A stretch of 64,000 nt of DNA from assembly GCA_022605955.1 (NCBI GenBank), contig JAKCOZ010000011.1, forward strand, positions 1,546,537 through 1,610,536. The letters are read 5' to 3'. The DNA is from Rallus limicola (Eukaryota; Chordata; Aves; Gruiformes; Rallidae). This document shows positions 12,859 through 24,614 of the stretch, one piece after another. Each line of letters starts with the position of its first letter. Position 1 is the first letter of the stretch. The translations under genes and the position numbers were made by a program. Under the pieces are notes generated by a model that made no database searches, was not told the origin of the DNA, and saw only the letters and a list, made by a program, of their open reading frames with translations.

Positions 12859-13096
12859 TGCTACAGGATTAGGGTCAGAAGGGGCTAATTATGGGATGTC
12901 AAGCAGCAAAGTCAAAACATTTGCACTAAGAACCCTCAAGGAGACAACAGGAAAGGTTTTACTGGAGGACTGTCCTTCAGCCACCTTCACTTGGATGGAA
13001 TAATTACTCCTCCCTGGCTCAAGGGACAACCTCGAGATAGTACAACAGACTCTGAACACCTCATGGAGAAGGACTGGGATGGGCCAGGTTGGATCA

Positions 13097-13662
13097 TAGA
13101 CTGGGCTGGGTTAGAAGGGACCCCAAGGAGCACAGAGCTCCAACCCCCTGCCACAGGCAGGGACACCAACCTCCAGGCCTGGAGCTACACAAGGTTGCCC
13201 AGGGCCCCAGCCAACCTGGCCTTCAACACCCCCAGGCACGGGGCACCCACCCCCTCTCTGGGCAGCCCCTGCCAGCCCCTCCCCACTCTCTCTGCACAGA
13301 ACTTCCCCCCAATCTCTCCTCTGCCCCTTCCCTCCTCCAGCTTCACTCCAGCCCCCTTGTCCTGCCAGGCTCTGCCCTTGGAACAAGCCCATTCCCCTCC
13401 TGTTCCTCGGGTCCCTTCAGGGACGGGCAGGCTGCAATGAGGTCCCCCCCAGAAGCAGCCTTCTCTTCTCCAGGCTGAGCCAGCCCAGCTCCCTCAGCCT
13501 CTCTCCAGAGGGGAGCTGCTCCAGCCCTCTCAGCATCTCCGGGGCTCCTCTGACCCCTCTCCAACAGCCCCACATCTTCCTTGTGTTGGGCCCCAGCTCT
13601 GGACACAGGACTCCAGCTGGGGAGGGCAGAGCAGAGAGGGACAATCCCCTCCCTGGCCCTGC
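13097..13662 (-). mobile_element. CR1 copy, family A
   Basis: Runs from tcatagactgggctgggtta to ctccctggccctgct. More than 230 bp at the right are identical by eye to the A copies at 994 and 40876. Confidence 0.93.
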
Positions 13663-14361
13663 TATAAGCTCAGCAAGCTCAGGAGCATGGCTGCTAGCCT
13701 TGAACTCTGAGGTGCCTTATGTCCTCAGTGCCTAAAGACTGATGGCCACCAGAAGAGTAACACATTTAGATGTGGTTTAGTGTCATTTTGGGGTTTTTTA
13801 AAGGGGTAAAAAATGCTAATTCAAAGCAGGTACAACTAAAAGTGAATAAAAAAACCCCCAAACCTACCCCAATAAACACACACCACGAAACCCAACAACA
13901 GGCAAAGCAAACACACATGCAATTACAACCAGTGGAAAATGGAAAAACAGACATTTCAGCTCAGACCTCCCCAGAGCTCTGAATAATGGAGTGATGCCTC
14001 CAGGGTCTGCTGCTCAGCTACCCCAGCCTGCATACTAATACAGGGCTCACATCAGAGGAGTAGAAAGGCACCACTCATGCAGAAAATTACCTTAAATGAG
14101 CAATGACTTCATGATAAACAAGCCACTCGCTTTTTTTCCCCCCCCTCCCACTTTGCTCTTTCATTTGGGAGGGGGATGGGGGTAGAAGGGAGGAGGGCAC
14201 CTCCTACCCACTGCTATGGAGCGGATCAGCCCCGCTTCTGGCTCTGCACAGAGACCTTGCAAGAGGGTCCCCAAACCAGCTTGTTACTGGAAATGTTTCA
14301 TTCTGGTTGGTTTAGTCAAATGCCTGGATATGAGATCATGTCTTACAAGATATCCTGACTA

Positions 14362-14824
14362 CAAGAAGGACATGGAGGTGCTGGAGCATGTCCAGAGAGG
14401 GGCAACCAGGCTGGGGAAGGGGCTGGAGGGCAAATCCTCTGAGGAGCAGCTGAGGGAGCTGGGGGTGTTGAGGCTGGAGCAGAGGAGGCTGAGGGGAGCC
14501 CTTCTCCCCCCCTGCCCTGCCCTGCCAGGAGGGTGCAGAGAGGTGGGCGCTGGTCTCTTCAGCCAGGGGCCAGGAGCTGGGACAAGGGGCACTGGGCTCA
14601 AGCTGGGCCAGGGCAGGCTCAGCTCAGCTGGGAGGGCAAAGTTCTTCCCTGGCAGAGCTGTGGGGCTGTGGCCCAGGCTGCCCAGGGAGGGGGCTGAGTC
14701 CCCAGCCCTGGGGGTGTTGAACAGAGGGGAGATGAGGTGCTGAGAGCTCTGGGGCAGCACAGGACAGGGATGGTTGGACACCAGGAGCTTAAAGGGCTTT
14801 TCCAACCTTGGGATTCTGGGATCT
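14362..14824 (+). mobile_element. CR1 copy, family C
   Basis: Begins acaagaaggacatggaggtg and ends ttccaaccttgggattctgg. The body is almost identical to the copies at 16048 and 17369. Confidence 0.93.
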
Positions 14825-15617
14825 TTGTGGGGTGGATTAACAAACCTCTCCATCCAAGGTCCAAGGCACCAAGGTGGCTAGCATCCAAGCTTTAAACACA
14901 ACAGAGGACCTGCACAGCGGCAATACCACAGCTCCACACCCACAGCATCATGCAGAACATGTGATCAGAGTATCTATGGCTGATACAGTTCCCCATCCCA
15001 TCAGTGCCCTTATTTCCCCACGTGCTGCCAGAATCCAAAAGGCCCTTCCCAACCTGCCTCGCGCTCGAACGCTTCCTCCTGCCTAAGGAATCCACTCCTA
15101 GCACATTTCTCACTGAGCCCACAGTCAATGAAATGCAGTTCTCCTCCTGACCCTCATCAAATGAAGTGATATTTCACTAGACAGACCACGAGGCAGCTGC
15201 TGTAGAGCCTGCCTGGCTGTCACATCATTCCCTGGTTCAGCGCCTGCGATGATTCCTGGGTGCCCCCCATGCAGGGGACCCCACATTTCCCTCGGTCTGA
15301 AAGGAACTGTGCATGGGTTTGGGCACTGTCCTCACAAACAATGCTGATCCTGTTAAATCCTGCCACATCCTTTGTCATTTCTGTCCCTAAATTAAACAAC
15401 CCCAAGAGCACTGAGGGCTGTAATGAGAAGACAGGTTCAGCTGAAGCTCTTTACTCCAAGCACAGCAGGGAGAACAAACTGCTTTGGCAAGAGTCTGCTG
15501 GGAAAACTCTTGTTTCCATTTTCCTGTTTTTTCCTCCTAGGAGCACAAACACCCTGAAGAAGCACAGGAACTGATGGCATCTGTTTGTGCAGTCCCAGTT
15601 TGAATGTGCTTTTAAAG

Positions 15618-15767
15618 CACATGGATCCATGGGCTGGGACCAGCAGGATGAGGTTCAACAATGCCAAGTGTAGAATGATGCCCATGGGACACCCCGACCC
15701 CGAGCAGTGCTACAGGCTGGGGGCAGAGCGGCTGGAGAGCTGCTGGGGAGAAGGACCTGGGGGTGTT
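15618..15767 (+). mobile_element. CR1 copy, family C, 5' part of an interrupted element
   Basis: Contains the ORF2-end segment gatgaggttcaacaatgcca and ggagaaggacctgggggtgtt. It resumes at 16043 beyond a nested minus-strand B copy. Confidence 0.85.
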
Positions 15768-16042
15768 CATAAATCATAGGGGTTGGAAGGGACCTTGAGA
15801 GATCCTAAGGTCCAAACCCCTGCCAAAGCAGGGTCCCCAGCTCATATTGCACAGGGCGGCATCCAGACGGGGCTGGAATCTCTCCAGAGAAGGAGACTCC
15901 ACACCCCCCTGGGCAGCCTGGCCCAGGGCTCCCTCACCCTCACTGGGGAAAAGTTCTTCCCCATGTTGGTGCAGAACTCCCTGTGCTCCAACTTGCAGCC
16001 ATTGTCCCTTGTCTTGTCCCCACAGACACTGAGAAGGGGCCT
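15768..16042 (-). mobile_element. CR1 copy, family B, nested insertion
   Basis: The 3' end reads ataaatcataggggttggaa. It retains the longer B form with ggcatccagacggggctgga, and ends at gagaaggggcct. GTGTT on both sides (15763-15767 and 16043-16047) looks like a target duplication. Confidence 0.88.
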
Positions 16043-16674
16043 GTGTTGGGTGACTGTGACTGCCCAGGAGCCAGCAGTGTGCCCGGGGGGGCCAAGGGCA
16101 TCCTGGCTTGTGTCAGAGCCAGCGTGGCCACAGGGCCAGGGCAGGGATTGTGCCCCTGGGCTGGGCACTGGGGAGGCTGCAGCTCCAGTGCTGGGGCCAG
16201 TTCTGGGCTCCTCAGCATCACAAGGACATGGAGGTGCTGGAGCGAGTGCAGAGAAGGGCAACCAGGCTGGGGAAGGGGCTGGAGGGCAAATCCTCTGAGG
16301 AGCAGCTGAGGGAGCTGGGGGTGTTGAGGCTGGAGCAGAGGAGGCTGAGGGGAGCCCTTCTCCCCCCCTGCCCTGCCCTGCCAGGAGGGTGCAGAGAGGT
16401 GGGCGCTGGTCTCTTCAGCCAGGGGCCAGGAGCTGGGACAAGGGGCACTGGGCTCAAGCTGGGCCAGGGCAGGGTCAGCTCAGCTGGGAGGGCAAAGTTC
16501 TTCCCTGGCAGAGCTGTGGGGCTGTGGCACAGGCTGCCCATGGAGGGGGTTGACTCACCATCCCTAGATGTGTGCAAAGAAACAGTAGCTGAGGTACTTT
16601 GGGATGTGGTTTAGCACAGGACAGGGACAGTTGGACTCCAGGAGCTTAAAGGGCTTTTCCAGCCTTGGGATTCT
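16043..16674 (+). mobile_element. CR1 copy, family C, 3' part of an interrupted element
   Basis: Continues from gactgcccaggagccagcag through the C body. The 3' UTR at 16540-16620 is an older version (ctagatgtgtgcaaagaaac) and the end is ccagccttgggattctg. Confidence 0.9.
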
Positions 16675-17023
16675 GTTAAGGAAATCCTGCTCAGCTTGTC
16701 ATGGATACCTCTGGTTGGCATGCAGGGAGTGGTCCTCACCCTGCTCTGGAAAAGGTGATCACAGGTGATGAGGTGCAGAACTCTACCTGTGTGAGATGGG
16801 TGAGCCCAGGGAAGAGCTTGGTCTATCCACAGCAGCCTTTCAAGACTAAGAAAGCACCGAGGAGATAAGCCAGCCTTAAGCCAGAGGTAGATTCTCAGCT
16901 AGAGCAGCGCTGAAAAGCCTGACTGCAAGCCTGTGCCAGATGCAGGTTAGAAACACAACAGAGACAAAACCCACAACACAAGGAACTCCACAGTCAGAGC
17001 CTGCCTAAGAACAAGCTTTAAGC

Positions 17024-17047
17024 CCTTAACCCCCGCTTAAGGGGGAT
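17024..17047. repeat. Short inverted repeat
   Basis: The sequence cccttaacccccgcttaagg with following gggg offers two alternative pairings, cccttaa with ttaaggg and ccccc with ggggg. The function is unknown. Confidence 0.6.
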
Positions 17048-17368
17048 TTCAGCCTTGAAAAGGAGGATTACTGCTCACGGGCAGTGAGAACACAGTGCCA
17101 GCCAGAGAGGAAGCTTCCCAGGAAAGGAAACAGTATTTATTTTTAAATCCCTGCTATTGCTCACAGTTCTGATTCAACACTACTTGTACTGCCTGGTCTT
17201 ACCAGGGTGGAAATCACCTATCTGTCGTCACCAGTCTGATTCCAAAGTGCTTCCCACCCAATCGAAATTTAAATTTGTGGGTGTTTTACTGGGTTGGGAT
17301 TTATAAATTGGGGATAGTTTGGGGTGAGAATGGGGAAAAGGTTGTAAGGAAAAAAAAAAAAATCAAAA

Positions 17369-17928
17369 ATAGTGTAGCCAGGAGGTCTGGGGAGGGGATT
17401 GTGCCCCTGGGCTGGGCACTGGGGAGGCTGCAGCTCCAGTGCTGGGGCCAGTTCTGGGCTCCTCAGCATCACAAGGACATGGAGGTGCTGGAGCGAGTGC
17501 AGAGAAGGGCAACCAGGCTGGGGAAGGGGCTGGAGGGCAAATCCTCTGAGGAGCAGCTGAGGGAGCTGGGGGTGTTGAGGCTGGAGCAGAGGAGGCTGAG
17601 GGGAGCCCTTCTCCCCCCCTGCCCTGCCCTGCCAGGAGGGTGCAGAGAGGTGGGCGCTGGTCTCTTCAGCCAGGGGCCAGGAGCTGGGACAAGGGGCACT
17701 GGGCTCAAGCTGGGCCAGGGCAGGCTCAGCTCAGCTGGGAGGGCAAAGTTCTTCCCTGGCAGAGCTGTGGGGCTGTGGCCCAGGCTGCCCAGGGAGGGGG
17801 CTGAGTCCCCAGCCCTGGGGGTGTTGAACAGAGGGGAGATGAGGTGCTGAGAGCTCTGGGGCAGCACAGGACAGGGATGGTTGGACTCCAGGAGCTTAAA
17901 GGGCTTTTCCAACCTTGGGATTCTGTGG
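17369..17928 (+). mobile_element. CR1 copy, family C
   Basis: Begins tagtgtagccaggaggtctg just after an A-rich stretch (17350-17363), and ends ccaaccttgggattctgtgg. Confidence 0.93.
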
Positions 17929-18887
17929 TTTGGAAGTGGCACAAAGGAGGCATCCCCAGCTGTTCATCTCCTGTTCCCTAGATTTGTGCAGGGTTTGCCT
18001 TACTGGTTCTTCCTCTGCCCTCCCCAAGGAAAGCTCCTGCAGATGGAGACCACACAAAAGCCTTAACAAACCGAGCTGGGTTCCTACATCCCAAAACACG
18101 CTCAACTGGGATGGATGCAAAGAGAGGTGGAACCCTCTGGCCTGTATTACATGGAAGTCAGACCATATTACACACCTGTGGTTGTAGGATAACTGATGGT
18201 ACATGCCTACATAAAGTCCTTCCCACCAGAACACCCTTGCAGAACACTGGGCTGCAGAAGCATCCTTGCTTAAGGACAGTGATGCTCCTGTTCACGCCTG
18301 AGCCAAAGCCCCAGGTAATGCAGCATCAAGACTGTTTTCAAAGCTGTTACATTATTAAACCTTGAAAATTCAAGTTCATTAAGGGCTAAAGGACTGGACA
18401 CAGCAGCTATCCCACAGCACCAATCTCCTAGTACAGGTTTATCTTTGGCTTCTTCCAAATCCCCCTAATTATTGGGGTTTTTTTCCCCAAAGCCATCAAT
18501 CCAAAGCAGACAAACAGAGTCAATTCATTAACATTCCCCTATTTCCACTTCTCTTGGACCACTTCTTCTCTTATTAATAGCTAGTAAGATTGGTGCTTCT
18601 AAAAATAACTGGAGCTGGAAGCAAAACTCCTGGGAGCCCTCCCAAACCCCATCAATCCTCCCAGCAATACTAGGGAGTCTTGTCCTGAGGTCTCCCAGGT
18701 ACAGCCTGGCAGTGGGCAATCTCAGAGGCAGCCCATGAATCAACATCCAATATGAACTATGAGATGCTGATTGCTCAAGTAATTTATTACTTCTAGGGTG
18801 ACCAAAATCTGTTTACACAAGGAAATTAGGATCCCTTGGAGCACTGCTGAATGCGCCCTCAAAGGTTACCTCTGATTTATACAGACT

Positions 18888-19632
18888 CACAGGATCACAG
18901 GGGTTGGAAGGGACCTCCAGAGCCCATGGGGTGCAACCCCCCTGCCAAAGCAGGGTCCCTAGGACAGGGGCTGGAATCTCTCCAGAGAAGGAGACTCCAC
19001 ACCCCCCTGGGCAGCCTGGCCCAGGGCTCCCTCACCCTCACTGGCAACAAGTTCTGCCCCACATTGGGGGGGAACTCCCTGGGCTCCAACTTGAGCCCAG
19101 CACCCCTTGGCCTGTCCCCACAGACCCTGAGCAGAGGCTGCCCATGGCCCCCTGGGTGCCACCCTTCAGCTCTTGATCCCCAGGGATCAGATCCCCTCTC
19201 AGGCTGCTTCTCTCCAGGCTGAACAGCCCCAGCTCCCTCAGCCTTTCCTTCCAGGGGAGATGCTCCAGGCCCTTCAGCATCTCCCTGTCCCTCCTCTGGA
19301 CTCTCTCCAGGAGATCCCTGGCTGGTTGATCCCAGGGAGCCCAGCACTGGACACAACACTCCAGCTGGGGCCTGAGCAGGGCAGAGCAGAGGGGGAGGAT
19401 CCCCTCCTGTCACCTGCTGGCCATGCTCCTCTTGATGTCCCCATGATGCCACTGGCTCTCTCAGACCCTGGGCACACTGCTGGCTCATGGCCAACCTCAA
19501 GCCCCTCCAGCTCAGAGCTTTCTGCTCCTGTCCTTTGGGAGGGAGAGCACCCAGACCTTCCACTGGTTCTGAATTTGCTGTGTCTTATGTTTCCCACACT
19601 CCCTGCCAGCACAGAAACAGTCTGAAATGCTC
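18888..19632 (-). mobile_element. CR1 copy, family B, with non-consensus 5' extension
   Basis: The 3' end is ctcacaggatcacaggggtt. The 5' extension from about 19420 to 19632 matches that of 12120-12858 nearly base for base, while the outer flanks on both sides differ. Confidence 0.9.
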
Positions 19633-19683
19633 TCCAGGAGATCCCTGGCTGGTTGATCCCAGGGAGCCCAGCACTGGACACAA
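19633..19683 (-). mobile_element. CR1 family B internal fragment
   Basis: A 51-bp piece (ccaggagatccctggctggt to actggacacaa) directly abuts the preceding B element and repeats part of its interior in the same direction. It lacks a CR1 3' end. Confidence 0.75.
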
Positions 19684-19796
19684 ATATTTGGGTGCTTCTT
19701 TTGTATGAACACATTGCCGTCCAAGTCCCCTCTGAAGCCCTGTCCCAGAAGTCCTCCTGCTAAGGGTCTATACAGGCTAGACTAGACTAAACTAGG

Positions 19797-19884
19797 CTAT
19801 TTCAGTTGGACAGACCTACAGCAACCATCTAGTCCAACTGCTTGACCAATTCAGGGCTGGTCAAGTTATTAAGGACATTGTCTC
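19797..19884 (-). mobile_element. Old CR1 3'-end fragment
   Basis: The segment ttcagttggacagacctaca and catctagtccaactgcttga resembles an old avian CR1 terminus. It is truncated by the next element. Confidence 0.65.
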
Positions 19885-20005
19885 CACTGGACTCCCTCCA
19901 GGAGATCCTTGGCTGTTTTATCCCAGGGAGCCCAGCACTGGACACAACACTCCAGGTATTTAAGAGGCTTCTCATTCTGCTTGGCACTTCCCACTCTAAA
20001 TAGAC
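19885..20005 (-). mobile_element. CR1 family B internal fragment with tail
   Basis: Contains ctccaggagatccttggctg to acaacactccag, followed by a 50-bp tail starting gtatttaagaggcttctcat. A similar tail follows the B copy at 51397-51891. Confidence 0.75.
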
Positions 20006-21052
20006 CAACAGTCCATCCCCACAGCCCTCCACTGGACTCCTTCCATGTCCTGTAACAGATGAAGGTTCTGCCCCACAGGACTGGTCCCTGAAAAGAGCTG
20101 CTGTTGGAAAGTATAAAAGAACAGCTTCCACATATTGGTGTGGCAGATTGGTTCCTCTCTGGGTGATGTTCTTGATGGGGGGGGGGTGAATTTAACTCTG
20201 CTGAGATGCATCAAGGTTACTTTTAGAAAGTTCTGAACCTCCCTTTTTCTCCCCAACTGCAAAAGGCAAAGGCAAGAGCAGCATAGCTCCCTTAAACACA
20301 TGAGACACCGTGCTCCAGCAGCACCAACAGACTGGGAGATGAGTCACCAACTGTAATGAAGGATTTTTATCTCTGGTGGAGACTACAGAAAGCAGGTGGC
20401 ATTAGTTTAATTTCCATTCACAGCCCCACGATCGTGGATTCCTGGCTGCTGCAGTACACTTAGGAGGCAAGATGTTGGGCTCAGTCACCCCAAACTGATG
20501 ATTACAGTCCTACTGATCTTAATCAGGAGGCAATCATGAATTACTCACTTGTTTCCCATTTACATGTTTGTATCAAGGGATTTTTACAGTACCAGTGGTG
20601 AGAGAGAGAGGATGGAGAAAGGTGAATGCTTCACCCCAAAATACACCACTGACTCACTGCTGAGGGGGAAGGAGCTTTCGCCCTCCTCAGAGCAAGGAGA
20701 GGGTAAGTATGAGAGATGACACCTGACCTGATGAAAGGGTTCATAATAATGTTTTAATTAAGAGTATTGACTAGGTTGTATGTGGGAAGGAAGCAGAGGG
20801 GAGAGGAAGATGCTTGGAGTTCTCCAGGGATGCTGGACAAAAGGCAAATTGGCTCTGGCAGCAGCTAACAGGCTCTGCTGAGGAGGAAAGAGGTTTCTGA
20901 TGAGCGAGGCTCTAATGGACACAGCCTGAGATGGCAGGAGATGCTGAATGCTGCCTTGATCAGGATGGGCAGCAAATCAGCTGGACGGGAGCAAGGTGGC
21001 TGGAGTGTAACCTCGCTAAGAGCAGCTTAGTCATGCACTGGCTTGGTTGGGG

Positions 21053-21380
21053 TTTTTTCCCCCCCTTCCTTCCCCCTCCCTTTCCCCTTCCTTCCCCCTC
21101 CCTTTCCCCTTCCTTCCCCCTCCCTTTCCCCTTCCTTCTCCCTTCCCCCTCCTCCCTCCCTTCCCCCTTCCCTCTCCCTTCCCCCTTCCCCCTCCCTTTC
21201 CCCTTCGTTCCCCCTTCCCCCTCCCTTTCCCCTTCCCCCTTCCTTCTCCCTTCCTTTCCCCTTCCTTTCCCCTTCCCCTTCCCCCTTCCTTTCCTCTTCC
21301 CCCTCCCTTTCCCCTTTCCCCTCCCTTCCCCCTTCCCCCTCCCTTTCCCCTTCCCCCTTCCCCCTCCCTTTCCCCTTCCC
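21053..21380. repeat. 328-bp polypyrimidine tract
   Basis: The plus strand is all C and T except one G at 21207. It is built from variants of ccttccccctccctttcc. The reading frames across it are low-complexity artefacts. Such mirror-symmetric tracts can form triplex DNA. Confidence 0.95.
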
Positions 21381-21494
21381 AGCAAGGCTGTGGCACCCAG
21401 CACAATGCCAGGGAGCACCTGGTTGTTGGGGGTCCCAAGGAGAAGAGCTGTCCTAAAGGAACCAGTATGAGATGCCCCAACCTTCTTTCCCAGA

Positions 21495-22562
21495 GAAGCC
21501 CATGGCTTGGACAGGTAGACTCTTTACTGGGTTAAAACCTGGCTGGATGGCTGGGCCCAGGGAGTGGTGGTGAATGGAGTTAAATCCAACTGGTGACTGG
21601 TCACAAGTGGTGTTCCTCAGGGGTCAGTGCTGGGGCCCATCCTCTTTAATGTCTTTATTGAGGATTTGGATGAGGGAATCGAGTGCACCCTCAGTGAGTT
21701 TGCTGATGAGAACAAGTTGGGGGAAAGTGTTGATCTGTCATAGGGTAGGAAGGTCTTCCAAAAGGACCTGGACAGGTTGGATCAATGGGCAGAGGCCAAT
21801 GGGAGGAAGTTCAAGATGGCCAAGTGCCAGGTACTGCACTTTGGTCATAACACCCCCCAGCAGCGCTACAGGCTGGGGGCAGGAGAGCTGCACAGGGGAA
21901 AAGGACCTCAGGGTGTTGGTTGATACTCATCTGAACAGGACTCAGCAGTGTGCCTGGGTGGCCAAGAAGACTAATGGCATCCTGGCTTGTCAGCAATAGT
22001 GGAGCCAGCAGGACCAGGGAGGGGATCATCCCCCTGTGCTCAGCTCTGGTGAGGCCACTCCTCAAGTGCTGTGTCAAGTTCTTTGCCCCTCACTCCAAGA
22101 AGAACATGGAGGTGCTGGAGTGTGTCCAGAGAAGGGCAACCAGGCTGGGGCTGGAGGGCAAATCCTCTGAGGAGCAGCTGAGGGAGCTGGGGGTGTTGAG
22201 GCTGGAGAAGGGGAGATTCAGGGGAGACCTTCTTGCTCTCTCCAGCTCCCTGACAGGAGGTTGTGGGGAGCTGGGGCTCAGCCTCTCCTCACAGATACCC
22301 AGCGACAGGACGAGAGGGAATGGCTGCAAGTTGTGCCAGGGGAGGGTCAGGTTAGAAATGAGGAGACATTTCTTCTCCCAAAGAGCAGTTGGGCATTGGA
22401 AGGGGCTGCCCAGGGAGGTGGTGGAGTCACTGTCCCTCAGGGTGCTCAAGGAGAGGTTGGATGAGGTACTGAGGGACATGGTTAGTGAGTGATAGAGGTG
22501 GGAGGGGGATGGTTGAACAAGATGATCTTGGAGAGCTTTTCCAACCTCAATGATTCTGTGAT
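21495..22562 (+). mobile_element. CR1 copy, family E, with reverse transcriptase remnant
   Basis: The longest plus-strand CR1. Near 21600-21720 the translation shows the RT segment [14 protein letters not shown] and IEDLDEG, then FADENKL where active CR1 has FADD. The second catalytic aspartate is therefore changed, and frames are broken before and after. The body continues through agacatttcttctcccaaag to tcaatgattctgtgatg. Confidence 0.93.
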
Positions 22563-22599
22563 GCTCAAAGCCAGGGCAGGGGACAGGGACAGAGGGTCA

Positions 22600-22690
22600 G
22601 GAAATCATCTGAATGGTTTGGGCTGGAAGTGATCTTTAAAGATTATCTAGTCCAGTTCCCCTGCAGATTTCTAGCCAGAGCTTAACTTGA
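22600..22690 (-). mobile_element. Old CR1 3'-end fragment
   Basis: Contains aatggtttgggctggaagtg and tctagtccagttcccctgca, a diverged CR1 terminus. Confidence 0.7.
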
Positions 22691-22936
22691 ACAGCTCCTA
22701 GAGATAAGCCCATCCTATCTTAAAAAACACACATATTTCCTTTTGAAGAAACCAAAGACCTTTCTACTTAAGACACAAAACTCCCCTACAAATTGTTAGA
22801 GAAGTTCAACCATCCACTCTGCTACTTTGCTAGCAGGAGCCCTGAGAAGGTCTCAGCACTACCCCACATGTGCAGAGCCCATGTGTACATGTGGGACCAT
22901 TCACTGTGGAGACAGTTTCCATGTTCTGATGCTGGA

Positions 22937-22962
22937 GGTACTAGTTGGTACCAACTAGTACC
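22937..22962. repeat. Perfect 26-bp palindrome
   Basis: The left half ggtactagttggt is followed with no spacer by its exact reverse complement, centred between 22949 and 22950. Part of it (taccaac) repeats once more to the right. Confidence 0.9.
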
Positions 22963-23329
22963 AACGTGGCTGTGAAGAGCAAGACTGAAAAATACTGCTG
23001 AAGAAAGGCCACTGTTGAGCAAAACACCTCCACAAAGCATTCACAAAAGCCATGAGATGGAGCCCAGCATGAGATATCTTCCAAGCAGATCTCTCCTCTC
23101 TAGAAAGCAGTCAACATTTCACAGTGCATTGGAGACCTAAACCTTCCAGTGGGTTCCCAGATTTAAAAAAATAAAATAAAATATCTATTTTGAAAGCAAA
23201 ATAAGCAAACCCAAGTTCATCCTCCAACGCAGAAAGAACTTCTGGCTGCATTTTCCTCTCAGATAAACCCTCCAGGAGAACTGACATTCATTCAAGTGGC
23301 AACATCTCCAAGGAAACAGCTGGAAGACT

Positions 23330-23392
23330 TCAGAATCACCAGGTTGGAAAAGACCTTTGAGATCATCAAGTCCAATTCTTACAGAATCACTT
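23330..23392 (-). mobile_element. CR1 3'-end fragment
   Basis: About 60 bp: cagaatcaccaggttggaaa to atcaagtccaattcttacag. Confidence 0.7.
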
Positions 23393-23495
23393 GTGGGCCT
23401 TGGAGATGTCATAGTGTTGGGTATTCAAAGAGAAACTGTACCATGCAACGTGCTGCATGGAGTAAGGGAATGGAGCCATGAACTCTGCATGCAGC

Positions 23496-24614
23496 TGTTG
23501 TAGTTTTGTGTGGCTGGGTTCTGGTGGAGGAGGGGGCTGCAGGGGTGGCTTCTGTAAGGAGCAGACAGAAGCTCTCTGCAGGCCCCACAGAGCAAACACC
23601 AGCCAGCTCAAGGCTGGAGTCGTTGCTGACCAAGGCCGGGCCCATCAGCCATGGGCACAGCGCCTCTGGGCATCACAGTGAGGACATAAACCTGCCAGCA
23701 GCTGCTTGTTGCCCCCAGAGATGTCAGAACCTGTGCAGACAGCAAGGGCAGGGAAGCAGGGAGGAGGCACCCCAGGTGCTGGAAATAACCTGCAGAAACC
23801 CATGGTGGAGCTGGTGTCCCCCCACAGCCCATGGAAAAGGCCCAAACCCCACCTGCAGCCCGTGGAGAGGCCCCACGCTGGGGCAGGGGGAGACAGACAG
23901 GAGATGCTGTGAGCCACGTTGGAGCAAGCTCCTGCCAGCACTTGCAGCCCATGGAGAGAGAGATATCCACGCTGGAGCAGGTTTTCTGGGGGACTTGTGA
24001 CCCCATGGGGGGACCAGGCTGGAGAAAGCTGGGCCTGAGGGACTGAGAGCCATTGTGTGATTGATGATTGCACCCACTGCAGTGACCCACGCTGGGGCAG
24101 CTGGGGAAGAGCTGTAGCCCTGACCAAAAGGACTCACACTGGAGAAGTTCAGGAAGGACTGTCTGCTGTGGGTGGGACCCCACGGTGCAGCAGGGGAAGG
24201 GGGTGAGGAATGCCCCCCAACTCCAGTTAAGGAGGAAACCAACTCGTGAGGAACTGACCCAAACCCCCACTCCCCCAGTCCCTGCCTCTCCCTGTGCCAC
24301 AATGGGGGGGAAGAAGGGAGTGAAATCCTGACTAAAGTCAAGTCTGCTGAGAAGGGAGGGGTGGGGGGAGGTGCTTTAAGGTCTGCTCCCACTTCTCATC
24401 ACCCAACTCTGGTGTCACCAGGGGTGTCAGGACAATAAATTCAACGGGTTTTTACATTGAGTCTGTTCTGCCCGTGACACCGATTGCAGGATGATCCCTC
24501 CCTGTCTTCATCTCCACTCCTGAGCTTCTCAATATCTATTTTCTCCCTGGTCCAGCTGAAGAGGGGAGTGACAGAGGTGGGTGGCCAGCCTCCAGCTGGG
24601 GTCAAACCACCACA
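23496..24614 (+). mobile_element. ERVL-like solo LTR with target duplication
   Basis: Starts TGTTGTAGTTTTGTGTGGCT and ends gggtcaaaccaccaca, with TG/CA termini. GCAGC precedes it (23491-23495) and GCAGC follows it (24615-24619), a perfect 5-bp duplication as expected for ERVL-type integration. Internal degenerate repeats of about 60 bp carry the phrase gcagcccatggagag followed by cacgctggagcagg. AATAAA lies at 24434-24439, followed by gagtctgttctgcccgtgac as an R/U5 boundary. Its plan resembles avian endogenous retrovirus LTRs I know. No internal viral genes are seen beside it. Confidence 0.87.

Noticed and set aside
20931..21535. Long open frames on both strands rich in PFPLP or GKGKGR
   Set aside because: They translate the polypyrimidine tract in all frames. 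The period and one-sided base composition explain them, and there is no conserved domain.
23506..24392. Frames of 160-230 codons near the 23.5 kb LTR
   Set aside because: They lie wholly in the LTR and its internal repeats. No retroviral protein motif is present.
23496..24614. Full endogenous retrovirus
   Set aside because: Only one LTR is present, with a target duplication directly outside it. No internal region exists.
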